From the NCBI GenBank assembly GCA_021796015.1, contig JAJYOT010000027.1, forward strand, positions 1 to 22,930: a stretch of DNA of 22,930 bases. Direction: 5' to 3'. Position numbers and translations under genes: made by a program. This DNA is from a bacterium. Its GTDB lineage: Bacteria; Elusimicrobiota; Elusimicrobia; UBA1565; UBA9628. The stretch's first letter is position 1. Each line of letters starts with the position of its first letter. The notes beneath the pieces are model-generated. The model ran no database searches, was not told the origin of the DNA, and saw only the letters and a program-made list of their open reading frames with translations. Shown in pieces: positions 6,917 through 14,318 of this stretch.

Positions 6917-8563
6917 ATGGCAACCATCATATCGAACGCTCCCATACCGGGACTCAAGATTTCAAAAGTCGGAAGTTCGCGCAAGAAAAACAAAAAAGGC
7001 GGCGGGTTTTTCGGCTTTGGAAGCAAAGCCGCCGAGGATGCCGGAAGCCTGGTCCGCGCCCGCGCGGCCACTTCCGTATTATCGGCCGGGGCGTCCGCCG
7101 CTGGCGGCGCCGCGAGGGCCGCTCTTCCCTTCGGGGCCAAGATTTTCATGACCTTGATGCTGGGCATCGCGGGCTTTGGCGTCTATTCGGCAAGGCAAGC
7201 CTTTAACCGGCGCCCCGTAATTCCAGTTGCATCCCCCAGGGTTTTTGCGCCACGTCCCACACCGCAAGCTCGCCCCGCTCAGGCTTCCGCGGCGCCTTCT
7301 AATCTCCCAACGGATAATCAAGGTTACAGTTCTTTAAATATGGTTCGCGGAGGACTGCCGGAAATGCAGTCTCCGGCTCCCGCACCAGCGGAGGCCGCGG
7401 CCACGCCTCCTCCGACCTCACCCGCTTCGCCCGCTATTCCTGATATGTCGGCCTTAGCCCAAGCGGCCAAAGCCGCCAAGGGCGGAAACGGCGGCAGCCC
7501 CTTTGATTCCAAAGTTGGCCAGCTTTCCAGCGCCATGCCGAGTCTTTCCGGAGGCGGCCCCGGCCTTTCCGGCGGAGTCGGCATGCCGTTTCAGAAAATG
7601 AAAAACCCCGGTTTTCTACAAAAACCTAAAGCCATGGCCGTGGCCCAAACGGCGCCCTCGATGGGCATGGCTCACGGCGCCGGGTTTGGCGGCGTGGGCA
7701 AGGCTTTTAACCAAGCCAGAAACGCCGCGGCTTACGGCGCCGCCGCCCAAAATTCCAACGGCGCGGGCGCGGCTTATAATTCCGGAGCTCAATTTGACAG
7801 TCCCATCGGCCAACCGGCGACCATGGGCTCCCCGCAAGGGATCGGCTCGGGAACCGGCCTCCAAGGCGCCGCCGATGCCAACCCCTCGACCAATCCCAAT
7901 GGAAGCGGCCAACCCTCTCCCGGCGGCGGAGGCGGCGGCTACGGCAACTCCAATTACTGCCCGGGGTGCATCAACGGCAACAACAACGGCGGGAGCAATG
8001 TCACGCCGTGGGGATCGATGGCCAAATTAGCTGGAATACTCATGATGATAGCATCAGGACTACTCCTTGCGGCATCAATAATATTGTGGTCCGGTACAGT
8101 CCAGCCCTGGCTTCTAGCTACCGCTAAATGGTTAGGATATATTGCCGCTGGTCTTGCAGCTGTTGTTGCCATCATGGGTGTAATCATTTTAGCCCAAGGC
8201 CAAACATTTCAAGGACTCATGTTTACGTTGGGCGGAGCTCTTCTTGCTTATGGCGGATATAATGTCGCGACAGCAGCATCATCAGTTGCTAGCACACAAG
8301 CTCAGGTCAATAGCCTGAACAATGCCATAAGATCTGCAATACAAATAGAGCCAGGCCCCCCAAATTTGGTGTCTATTGGTGGCCAATCTGCTCTAATATA
8401 TCCTACCTCAGCACCTCCAGTCGCATTAGTCAATCAGTTTACGCTAGATCAGGCAGCACTGACAAGCGCCACCTCCTCAGCAGTAACTGCTGGTCAGGTA
8501 GGGACAGCTGCGTCCGTTGGAGGTCTTACAAGCTCTATTGGCACAGCGAATCACTGGGCTTAA
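6917..8563 (+). CDS. Gly/Ala/Pro-rich membrane protein with C-terminal three-helix module
   Basis: 548 residues, family not recognised. The N-terminus is basic (SSRKKNKKGGG, residues 20-30), followed by a single transmembrane helix at about 73-91. Residues about 100-345 are low-complexity Pro/Ala then Gly/Ser/Asn-rich, with no obvious fold. A CPGC motif (348-351) ends that part. Residues about 369-391, 402-426 and 430-450 are three hydrophobic helices, then a soluble tail rich in Ser/Ala/Thr. No signal peptidase site is seen. The DNA encoding residues beyond about 371 has clearly lower GC and different codon choice from the rest. The next gene starts 4 nt after the stop (or 40 nt, on its alternative start), so the two are probably cotranscribed. 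A structural or surface-complex role is conceivable, but no function can be assigned. Confidence 0.7.
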   Translation: MATIISNAPIPGLKISKVGSSRKKNKKGGGFFGFGSKAAEDAGSLVRARAATSVLSAGASAAGGAARAALPFGAKIFMTLMLGIAGFGVYSARQAFNRRPVIPVASPRVFAPRPTPQARPAQASAAPSNLPTDNQGYSSLNMVRGGLPEMQSPAPAPAEAAATPPPTSPASPAIPDMSALAQAAKAAKGGNGGSPFDSKVGQLSSAMPSLSGGGPGLSGGVGMPFQKMKNPGFLQKPKAMAVAQTAPSMGMAHGAGFGGVGKAFNQARNAAAYGAAAQNSNGAGAAYNSGAQFDSPIGQPATMGSPQGIGSGTGLQGAADANPSTNPNGSGQPSPGGGGGGYGNSNYCPGCINGNNNGGSNVTPWGSMAKLAGILMMIASGLLLAASIILWSGTVQPWLLATAKWLGYIAAGLAAVVAIMGVIILAQGQTFQGLMFTLGGALLAYGGYNVATAASSVASTQAQVNSLNNAIRSAIQIEPGPPNLVSIGGQSALIYPTSAPPVALVNQFTLDQAALTSATSSAVTAGQVGTAASVGGLTSSIGTANHWA

Positions 8564-8815
8564 AATTGTGAATCAACCATATTCAATATATTGGAAGTTT
8601 GCTATGGCGTGCGTTTGGTGTATGCTCTATGGCTGTATCCCTCCTGGTGAAGCTGTGCCCTATGGGAATATAACGACACCTCTTGATGCGGCGTGCATCA
8701 ATAAAGACTTTGATAAAGTCCAATCACTTATAAAAAATGGAGCTAATATAAATTACAAAAACCAAGCAGGAAACACATCCCTTATGCTTGCCGCTGAAGT
8801 AGTTGGGGATTCTGA
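8030..8815 (+). other. Low-GC segment straddling two genes
   Basis: Hand counts of 60-base blocks give 41 G+C at 7921-7980, 27 at 8041-8100, 13 at 8701-8760 and 41 at 8881-8940. Codons in the segment include many ATA, TTA and AGA-type choices rare in the flanks. It covers the membrane module of the upstream gene and the signal plus ankyrin part of the downstream gene. Boundaries are approximate and set by eye. Confidence 0.65.
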
Positions 8816-9785
8816 CATCGTCAAATTCCTCATCGACCACGGAGCGGACATCGGCAACCCTGAAAGCTATGCCTCCCCGCAAATGGCCGCGTTCATTCGC
8901 CAGGAATACGCCCGCGCGCATCCGGGAACCGCCGCCGCCAGCGTCACACCGGCGACCGAGCATCGGCGAAATGGGGACAGTCCGCAAGGGACAGTCCCCA
9001 TTTCCGTCAACACGCCGGATTATCATTCGCAAACGCGGCCGGATGATTTCGCCATTGTCGTCGGGGTCGAGAAATACGCCCAAAATCTTCCGCCCGCGGA
9101 ATATGCCTCAAACGACGCCAAGGCCGTGTTTAAACACTTGAGAGCCTTGGGCGTTCCCGCCCGGCATATCGTTTTTCTGTCGAACGAACGCGCCGGAAAA
9201 AGCGAACTCATCAAAAATCTCGAGCGCTGGCTTCCGATGAACGTGAAATCCGACTCCCGCGTCTATTTTTATTTCTCCGGCCACGGCGCGCCGGATCCAA
9301 CCACCGGCGACGCTTACCTTCTCCCTTTCAGCGGCGACCCCTCCGATCTCGCCGACACCGCTTATCCCTTAAGCAAGCTTTACGCGCAACTCTCGCGTCT
9401 CAAGGCCCACCAGGTCGTCGCGATGATCGATTCCTGCTTTTCAGGAGCGGGCGGGCGTTCCGTGATAGCCCGGGGAACGCGCCCCTTGGTCAATCAAATC
9501 AAAGAAGGCGTCGTGTCTCCCCAGGGAAAACTCTTGGTCTTAACCGCCTCCAAAGCCGATCAGATTTCCGGGGTTTTAGACGACAAAAAGCACGGCGCGT
9601 TCACCTATTACCTTCTCAAGGGTCTTAACGGCGCGGCCCTCAACGCGCAAGATCACGTGACGCTTCATTCCCTCTACGATTATCTCAAGCCCCAGGTCGA
9701 GGACGAAGCCCATCTTGATTCCCGCGACCAAGACCCGCAACTTTTGCCGCCTCATTCACGAGCGGACGCGCTGAAATTGCGGTAG
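8568..9785 (+). CDS. Ankyrin-repeat caspase-like (peptidase C14) lipoprotein
   Basis: 405 residues from GTG 8568, chosen because it gives a normal lipoprotein signal (K at 10, hydrophobic FAMACVWCMLYG, then C23). ATG 8604 has the better Shine-Dalgarno (GGAAG, 6-nt gap) but would leave only ten residues before the cysteine. Residues about 37-99 form two ankyrin repeats (TPLDAACINKDFDKVQSLIK, GNTSLMLAAE). After a linker containing a REP-like hairpin insertion comes a caspase/metacaspase p20-like domain from about 160: FAIVVGVEKY, the histidine motif YFYFSGHG with His 239, and the cysteine motif VVAMIDSCFSGAGG with Cys 290. Both catalytic residues are intact. Bacterial C14 peptidases cleave after basic or acidic residues and act in regulated proteolysis or death-like pathways; the substrate here is unknown. 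The outer-membrane or periplasmic location is inferred. Confidence 0.85.
   Translation: MNQPYSIYWKFAMACVWCMLYGCIPPGEAVPYGNITTPLDAACINKDFDKVQSLIKNGANINYKNQAGNTSLMLAAEVVGDSDIVKFLIDHGADIGNPESYASPQMAAFIRQEYARAHPGTAAASVTPATEHRRNGDSPQGTVPISVNTPDYHSQTRPDDFAIVVGVEKYAQNLPPAEYASNDAKAVFKHLRALGVPARHIVFLSNERAGKSELIKNLERWLPMNVKSDSRVYFYFSGHGAPDPTTGDAYLLPFSGDPSDLADTAYPLSKLYAQLSRLKAHQVVAMIDSCFSGAGGRSVIARGTRPLVNQIKEGVVSPQGKLLVLTASKADQISGVLDDKKHGAFTYYLLKGLNGAALNAQDHVTLHSLYDYLKPQVEDEAHLDSRDQDPQLLPPHSRADALKLR
8969..9003 (+). repeat. REP-like hairpin inside the caspase coding region
   Basis: Arms of 15 nt (8969-8983 and 8989-9003) pair at 14 of 15 positions around a 5-nt loop, with GGGGACAGTCC on the left and GGACAGTCCCC on the right. 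It is in frame and encodes part of the linker between the ankyrin and caspase domains (RRNGDSPQGTVPISV). The GGGGACAGTCC motif resembles REP-type elements of other bacteria. Confidence 0.7.
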
Positions 9786-9850
9786 CCTCTTGAATTTAGC
9801 CGTACTTCCCGCCGCATCTTGGATACTTTTCAGTTTCAAATCACAAAAAA

Positions 9851-9897
9851 TTGCACATTAGTTGCATTTTTTAGCTAAATTTTGCAGAATAGTTGCA
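9851..9897 (+). promoter_or_regulatory. Paired TTGCA direct repeats abutting the ATPase start
   Basis: TTGCACATTAGTTGCA (9851-9866) and TTGCAGAATAGTTGCA (9882-9897) match at 13 of 16 positions and are spaced 31 bp start to start, about three helical turns. Each copy contains TTGCA and TGCA in near-dyad arrangement. The second copy ends at the base before the ATG (9898), leaving no room for a Shine-Dalgarno. This looks like a pair of operator sites on one DNA face. Confidence 0.6.
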
Positions 9898-11052
9898 ATG
9901 TATAAACGAAGACTCAACTTAGAGTCTTGGCTTCAAAAAAAGTCCCTTTTACTCCTAGGCCCTCGCCAAACCGGGAAAAGCACCTTGGCCGCAGGTTTAC
10001 CCAAGGCGCAGTATTTCGATCTTTCTGAAACCAATGTTTTTAGGGAACTCAGCGCCAGACCGGAACTTCTGCGTCAGCGCATTAAGGAAAGAACGCGGAT
10101 CGTCGTCATAGACGAGGCCCAGAAACTCCCCGAGATTTTTGACGAGGTCCAAGTCATCCTTGACCGCGACAAGCAATTACGCGTTTTGATGACGGGTTCC
10201 AGCGCGCGAAAGCTTCGCCGCTCCGGCGTCAATCTCCTTCCCGGGCGCATTTGGAGAAGAAATTTGTTCCCACTGGTCTCCTCGGAATTAGGGGAGGCGA
10301 GAATTGACTTGCGCGTTCGCGCGGGTTCTTTGCCTGGAATTATCGATTCGCCGAATTTCAAGATGGAGCTTAAAAATTACGTCGGGCTCTATCTCGAGGA
10401 AGAAATTCGAGCGGAAGGCTTGACGAGAAATATTGGAGCCTTCAACCGTTTTCTAACGACCGCGGCCCTCTCCAACGCCGAACAAATCAACTATTCAAAT
10501 ATCTCAAGCGATGTCGGGCTTCCGCTCAACACCGTCAAAGGGTATTTCCAAATTCTCTATGACACGCTGGTGGGATACGAGCTATCGCCTTATCGAAAAA
10601 CTAAAACGAGAAAAGCCGTGGCGACGCCGAAATTTTATTTTTTCGATACGGGAGTCGTCAATGAACTGCTCGGAAGATTTGATATTGAACGCCGCGGCGA
10701 TTTATTCGGCAAGGCCTTTGAGCATTTAATTTTCACGGAGATAAAAGCCGCCCTTGAGTATTTGAACTCGGATGCCCCCTTGTCTTATTGGCGGAGCCTT
10801 TCAAAATTCGAGGTGGATTTTTTGATTGGCGACGCGGTCGCAATCGAGGTCAAGGGAAAAGCCGTTGTGACTTCTCGAGATGAGCGTTCTCTTCTCGCTT
10901 TAGCCGAGGAAATTCCACTGAAAAGAAAAATCATTGTTTGCTTGGAGCCGCATTCGCGGATGAGCGATTCGGGAGTTGAAATTCTTCCGGCGGAAGAATT
11001 TTTAACGCGGTTATGGTCGCGGCCCTCGGAGAATAGAATTTTATTTCCTTAA
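9898..11052 (+). CDS. AAA-type ATPase with C-terminal DUF4143 domain
   Basis: 384 residues from ATG 9898; an upstream in-frame ATG at 9862 falls inside the operator repeats and is rejected. N-terminal ATPase: Walker A GPRQTGKST (residues 21-29), Walker B VVIDEAQK (about 73-80), then LMTGSSARKLRR, a sensor-like stretch. The C-terminal DUF4143 region (about 180-384) includes VKGYFQILYDTLVGYELSPY, a winged-helix-like piece, and KFYFFDTGVVNEL. It ends in SKFEVDFLI...AIEVKGK, which has the spacing of a PD-(D/E)xK nuclease core. These solitary ATPases are very common in anaerobes, often in multiple copies; their function is not established. The gene stands alone with its own repeat-bearing control region, which favours a self-contained, possibly horizontally moved unit. 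Confidence 0.9.
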   Translation: MYKRRLNLESWLQKKSLLLLGPRQTGKSTLAAGLPKAQYFDLSETNVFRELSARPELLRQRIKERTRIVVIDEAQKLPEIFDEVQVILDRDKQLRVLMTGSSARKLRRSGVNLLPGRIWRRNLFPLVSSELGEARIDLRVRAGSLPGIIDSPNFKMELKNYVGLYLEEEIRAEGLTRNIGAFNRFLTTAALSNAEQINYSNISSDVGLPLNTVKGYFQILYDTLVGYELSPYRKTKTRKAVATPKFYFFDTGVVNELLGRFDIERRGDLFGKAFEHLIFTEIKAALEYLNSDAPLSYWRSLSKFEVDFLIGDAVAIEVKGKAVVTSRDERSLLALAEEIPLKRKIIVCLEPHSRMSDSGVEILPAEEFLTRLWSRPSENRILFP

Positions 11053-11279
11053 TGCGGAAGTTTTGGGCCGGGGGCTCCTCCGCTCCATTTAAGGACATGG
11101 ATTTGTCTCCGGAAGAATACGCTTCGACTGCGCCGTGAGAAATAAGCTGAGATAGCGCGGAAGGGAAAACAAAGCGCCGCCGGGGTTTAGCTCTTTCCCA
11201 CCGCCTCTCGATTGATGATTGCGTTTATCTTGAACTGGCCTCGCGTAAATTGTTAACTTAAAAGTAAGGAGAATTTTTT

Positions 11280-11834
11280 ATGAATCGCTATCTCATCTCT
11301 TTTTGTCTCATCGCATTTCAAGCAACCCAAGCGTTGGCCGGGCCCGAAAATTTAGCCCTCAAGGCCGACCAATCTTTCTTAACTCTTCCCGCGGCTCTTA
11401 CCTCAAGCTCACTTCGCTTCTCGTCCAAAACTCATGCTAAATCCAGCGCTTTCCTAGCCTCTCAAAACCCAACAGTGATTTCCGCCTCGGGGCTGGTTTC
11501 AGGAGAACTCAGCGGAATTTGCCCCATGACGCCGTTTCCCCCCATGGGCGGAACCGTCAACACCTTTGGATACGTGCGCGTTTCCGGAAACATTTCCATC
11601 AACCAAGACGGGCTTCATGGTCAAATTCAAGTCTCTGGAGGAAGCTCGGTCATGATGATTTGCGCCAACGGCATCGCCCTCAACGCTTCCGGGCTCATCC
11701 CCGTTTCCGGAGAAGGCCCGGTTTATGACGCTCAGGGAAAACTCTTAGGAAATCTTTTTCTCCGCGGGAAAGCGTATGTTTCCGGAAATTATCAGCTCAG
11801 CGGCATCGCCCAATTTCAGGGCGTTTTAAATTAA
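11280..11834 (+). CDS. Small secreted beta-rich protein, unknown
   Basis: 184 residues. ATG 11280 follows AAGGAG (11266-11271) with an 8-nt gap. MNRYLISFCLIAFQATQALAG is a signal peptide, with cleavage likely after ALA. The mature part is Ser/Ala-rich for about 60 residues, then has repeating VSG/ASG strand-like segments (SASGLVSG, VRVSGNISI, QIQVSGGSS, IPVSGEG, AYVSGNYQLSG), suggesting a small beta-structure. Two cysteines (in GICPM and MICAN) could pair. No family recognised. The 227 bp upstream hold no gene; a weak promoter (TTGAAC at 11230-11235, 17 bp, TTAACT) is possible. Its TAA overlaps the stop of the opposite-strand rfbC. Confidence 0.75.
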   Translation: MNRYLISFCLIAFQATQALAGPENLALKADQSFLTLPAALTSSSLRFSSKTHAKSSAFLASQNPTVISASGLVSGELSGICPMTPFPPMGGTVNTFGYVRVSGNISINQDGLHGQIQVSGGSSVMMICANGIALNASGLIPVSGEGPVYDAQGKLLGNLFLRGKAYVSGNYQLSGIAQFQGVLN

Positions 11835-12388
11835 TTTTCCCAGACGAAATTATTGTCGGCCTGAGCTAAAGGTGGAAGAGCCAAATCCTTAGGCGAGAGT
11901 TTCGGGCTTTTGACCGGCCAAGAAATATTGACTTTCGGGTCGTTCCAGATAATTCCGCGCTCATGTTCCGGCGACCAATAGCCGGTGGTCCGGTAAAGAA
12001 CGGAAGCCTCCGCGCTTAAGGCGCAGAAACCGTGAGCAAAACCCTCGGGAACCCAAAGCATTCGGTTTGAATCATCGGAAAGCTCTAGCGCCGCCCATTG
12101 CCCATAAGCGGGAGACCCTTTGCGTATATCCACGGCCACATCCAAAATTTTTCCGTAAACGCAACGCACCAACTTCCCAATTCCGGCCGGGCGCTTTTGG
12201 TAATGGAGCCCTCTTAAAACCCCCTGGCTAGAGCGGGATAAATTATCCTGAACAAAGCGCGCTCCGGAAACGGAGGCAAAATCTTCTTCCCGCCAGCTTT
12301 CCATGAAAGAACCGCGCTCATCCGGAAAAATTTTTCCCTCAACCAACAAGAGCCCGGGAATTTTATAGGTCGAAAGCTGAGAAGACAT
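11831..12388 (-). CDS. rfbC: dTDP-4-dehydrorhamnose 3,5-epimerase
   Basis: 185 residues from ATG 12388 (MSSQLSTYKIPGLLL). A longer in-frame start would run into the upstream gene, and 185 is the normal family length. This cupin-fold enzyme epimerises C3 and C5 of dTDP-4-keto-6-deoxy-glucose on the way to dTDP-L-rhamnose for surface polysaccharide, in the cytoplasm. Seen: FPDERGSFMESW, QDNLSRSSQGVLRGLHYQ with the catalytic base His 62, GKLVR, DVAVDIRKGSP, WVPEGFAHGF, and VLYRTTGYWSPEHERGIIWND with the family tyrosine at about 132. It lies 7 bp after the KamA-type gene and is the last gene of the minus-strand set. No rfbA, rfbB or rfbD is in the window, which is unusual. Its stop overlaps the stop of the convergent gene, and no terminator is visible. 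Confidence 0.93.
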   Translation of the reverse strand: MSSQLSTYKIPGLLLVEGKIFPDERGSFMESWREEDFASVSGARFVQDNLSRSSQGVLRGLHYQKRPAGIGKLVRCVYGKILDVAVDIRKGSPAYGQWAALELSDDSNRMLWVPEGFAHGFCALSAEASVLYRTTGYWSPEHERGIIWNDPKVNISWPVKSPKLSPKDLALPPLAQADNNFVWEN

Positions 12389-12395
12389 TGAAAGC

Positions 12396-13754
12396 CTAGG
12401 CGGGAACGGATTGCTTTTTCCAGTAATCCTGCCCGGCCTTGGACAAGGTATAGACCGGGTCATAATACTCATAACGCCGCTTTAACGCTTCCGAATCTTC
12501 CGCCTCAATGGAGGTTCGGTAATTTTTCGTCCAATAAGAAATTCCTTTCTCGCGATCGTAGGAATCTATCTGATGCACCCATCTCTTTCCCACAAAGGGC
12601 ACATCGCAGACAATTCTAGGGGTGGCAAAGCCCGGAAGATAACCCATAATGTCGTGCTGGAGCTTTTGCGCCTCGTCAATGGAAACCCGCCAGTGTTCGG
12701 AATTGGGAATCATGTCGCAAACATAGAAATAATAGGGCATGATTTTTGCGTGGTCTAAAAGCGTAAAACAAAGTTCCAAGAGGTCCTTAGAAGTTGCGTT
12801 GACGCCGCGCAAAATGACGCCTTGATTGCGCACATCCCGAAAGCCCAATTCCAAGATTTTCCTGGCGGCCTTAGCGACTAAGGGGGTTACTTGGGCGGCG
12901 TTGTTGACGTGCGTGTGCAAAGCCAAATCTACTTCCCTCTCCCAGGCCTTCTTAGCCAAACGCTCAAAAGCCCGCAAAACCTCGTCTTGCAAAAAATGCT
13001 GAGGAAGCCCTTGAAGCCCTTTGGAAGCGAGGCGAATATCGCGGATATTGGAAATATCCATTAGAGATGAGACAAACGCCTCTAGTTGCGCGATGGGAAC
13101 GTTGGCGATATCCCCCCCGGAGACGACCACGTCTCTTACCGCCGGTGTTTTTCTCAAATATTCGAGAATTAAATCAAATCTTTTCTGCGGAGGAAGCTCA
13201 AATTTTCTTTTTTGAATTTGGGGCACGGAATTTCCGACTAAATCCATCCGCGTGCAATGCCCGCAGTATTGGGGACAGGTGGAAATGAGTTCCGCCAAAA
13301 CCTTGGTCGGATAGCGATGCGTCAGTCCTTCAACCGCCCACATCTCGCTCTCATGCAAACTGTCTCTTTGGGCCTTGGGGTGGTTCGGCCACTCAGGATG
13401 ACGATCGGAAAAAAACGGAAGCATATAATGCCGAACGGGGTCATGGCGCAAATCTTTTTCGTTCATGGTGTTGAGCATCTGCGGCGGAATCAGCATGGAC
13501 ATCGTCGCAAATTCTTTTTGATCGCGCTCAATTTCAGCGATTAAATCATCCGTAAGATAAGGGCCGAAGGCGTGTTTGAGTTCTTTGATATTTTTAACGG
13601 CGTGCTGGCGTTGCCACAAAGCGCTCTCCCAATCCGCGCGGGAGACGTCTTTAAAACCGGGCAAGCGTTTCCAATCCGGCTCGACAAACGGACGCGCAAG
13701 CGGATAGGTAAAGGGCTGCAAATTTTTCTGATCTCGGGTTCCCATCTCTTGCAT
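12396..13754 (-). CDS. KamA-family radical SAM protein (lysine 2,3-aminomutase-like)
   Basis: 452 residues. The family uses a 4Fe-4S cluster, S-adenosylmethionine and PLP to move an alpha-amino group to the beta carbon, classically L-lysine to L-beta-lysine. Seen: HRYPTKVLAEL, the cluster motif CPQYCGHC (Cys 160, 164, 167), VVVSGGD (about 210-215), HTHVNN, and the late block YYFYVCDMIPNSEHWRV then CDVPFVGKRW. By position, Asp 347 and Asp 384 correspond to the two aspartates that hold the lysine side chain, and Lys 390 to the PLP lysine. However, the usual Gly-rich PGGGGK is replaced by PFVGK, one residue shorter. The motif also reads CGHC where family members have CRHC. So the enzyme is KamA-like but its substrate is open. 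Starts at MQEM; MGTRD, three codons on, is an alternative. Gaps of 6-7 bp on both sides indicate an operon. Confidence 0.85.
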   Translation of the reverse strand: MQEMGTRDQKNLQPFTYPLARPFVEPDWKRLPGFKDVSRADWESALWQRQHAVKNIKELKHAFGPYLTDDLIAEIERDQKEFATMSMLIPPQMLNTMNEKDLRHDPVRHYMLPFFSDRHPEWPNHPKAQRDSLHESEMWAVEGLTHRYPTKVLAELISTCPQYCGHCTRMDLVGNSVPQIQKRKFELPPQKRFDLILEYLRKTPAVRDVVVSGGDIANVPIAQLEAFVSSLMDISNIRDIRLASKGLQGLPQHFLQDEVLRAFERLAKKAWEREVDLALHTHVNNAAQVTPLVAKAARKILELGFRDVRNQGVILRGVNATSKDLLELCFTLLDHAKIMPYYFYVCDMIPNSEHWRVSIDEAQKLQHDIMGYLPGFATPRIVCDVPFVGKRWVHQIDSYDREKGISYWTKNYRTSIEAEDSEALKRRYEYYDPVYTLSKAGQDYWKKQSVPA

Positions 13755-13760
13755 TATAAC

Positions 13761-14318
13761 TCAGTATCCCATGGGATTGAAAGAGCGCAAGAAGTCAATA
13801 AAGGTGTCGCGGTAGTCCAAATAAACCGAGCGCGTGCTCGACAAGGTGATAATCCAGTAACTTTTCCCGCGCGGCAAAATAGCCACATAGGAATGAAGAT
13901 GTTTTTTAATAGACGGAAGGCGTTCGCTGGGAAGCCAACGGTTCTCGTTAATCTCAAACATCCGCGCAAAAGTATCGGCTCCTCTGACCACCCGCAAAAG
14001 AGTCGCAGAGCGTTGGGTGAGAGAATCCGAGGCCCGCATTCCTTCGACGGCTTTTGTGAGAGGCACAAAGCCGGGCTTACTCGAATCAAACCAGTGAATG
14101 TCAATTCCGGTCCGGTAAACCCCGGTCGGATCATCGGGGCCAAGAATATGAACCACATATCCCATTTGATCTTTTTCGCTAAAAGCCACCCAACCTTTTG
14201 GAAGGGTGCAGGAAAAATCTCGCCAGGGAGAGACGTAATCCGTAGAATCTCCAGAATCCGCAAAAGAAGATACGGCAACAAATAACGCCGCTATCATCAG
14301 TTTGAATTTACGGGACAT
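13761..14318 (-). CDS. Small secreted protein, unknown
   Basis: 185 residues, ATG 14318 after AGGAG with a short gap. MSRKFKLMIAALFVAVSSFADS is a signal peptide, with cleavage likely near SSFA. The mature protein begins with the strand-like FSCTLPKGWVAFSE, then GYVVHILGPD and IDIHWF, and ends FIDFLRSFNPMGY. The opening ...LPKGW and closing ...F..S pattern recall PsbP/DUF1795-type small beta proteins, but I cannot claim that family. It overlaps the 3' end of the upstream Pro/Ala-rich gene by 11 nt and sits 6 bp before the radical SAM gene, so it belongs to the same transcript. Function unknown. Confidence 0.75.
   Translation of the reverse strand: MSRKFKLMIAALFVAVSSFADSGDSTDYVSPWRDFSCTLPKGWVAFSEKDQMGYVVHILGPDDPTGVYRTGIDIHWFDSSKPGFVPLTKAVEGMRASDSLTQRSATLLRVVRGADTFARMFEINENRWLPSERLPSIKKHLHSYVAILPRGKSYWIITLSSTRSVYLDYRDTFIDFLRSFNPMGY

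Noticed and set aside
8517..8567. Upstream ATG at 8517 as the caspase start
   Set aside because: It would overlap the previous gene by 47 nt and place a non-signal sequence before the lipoprotein signal.
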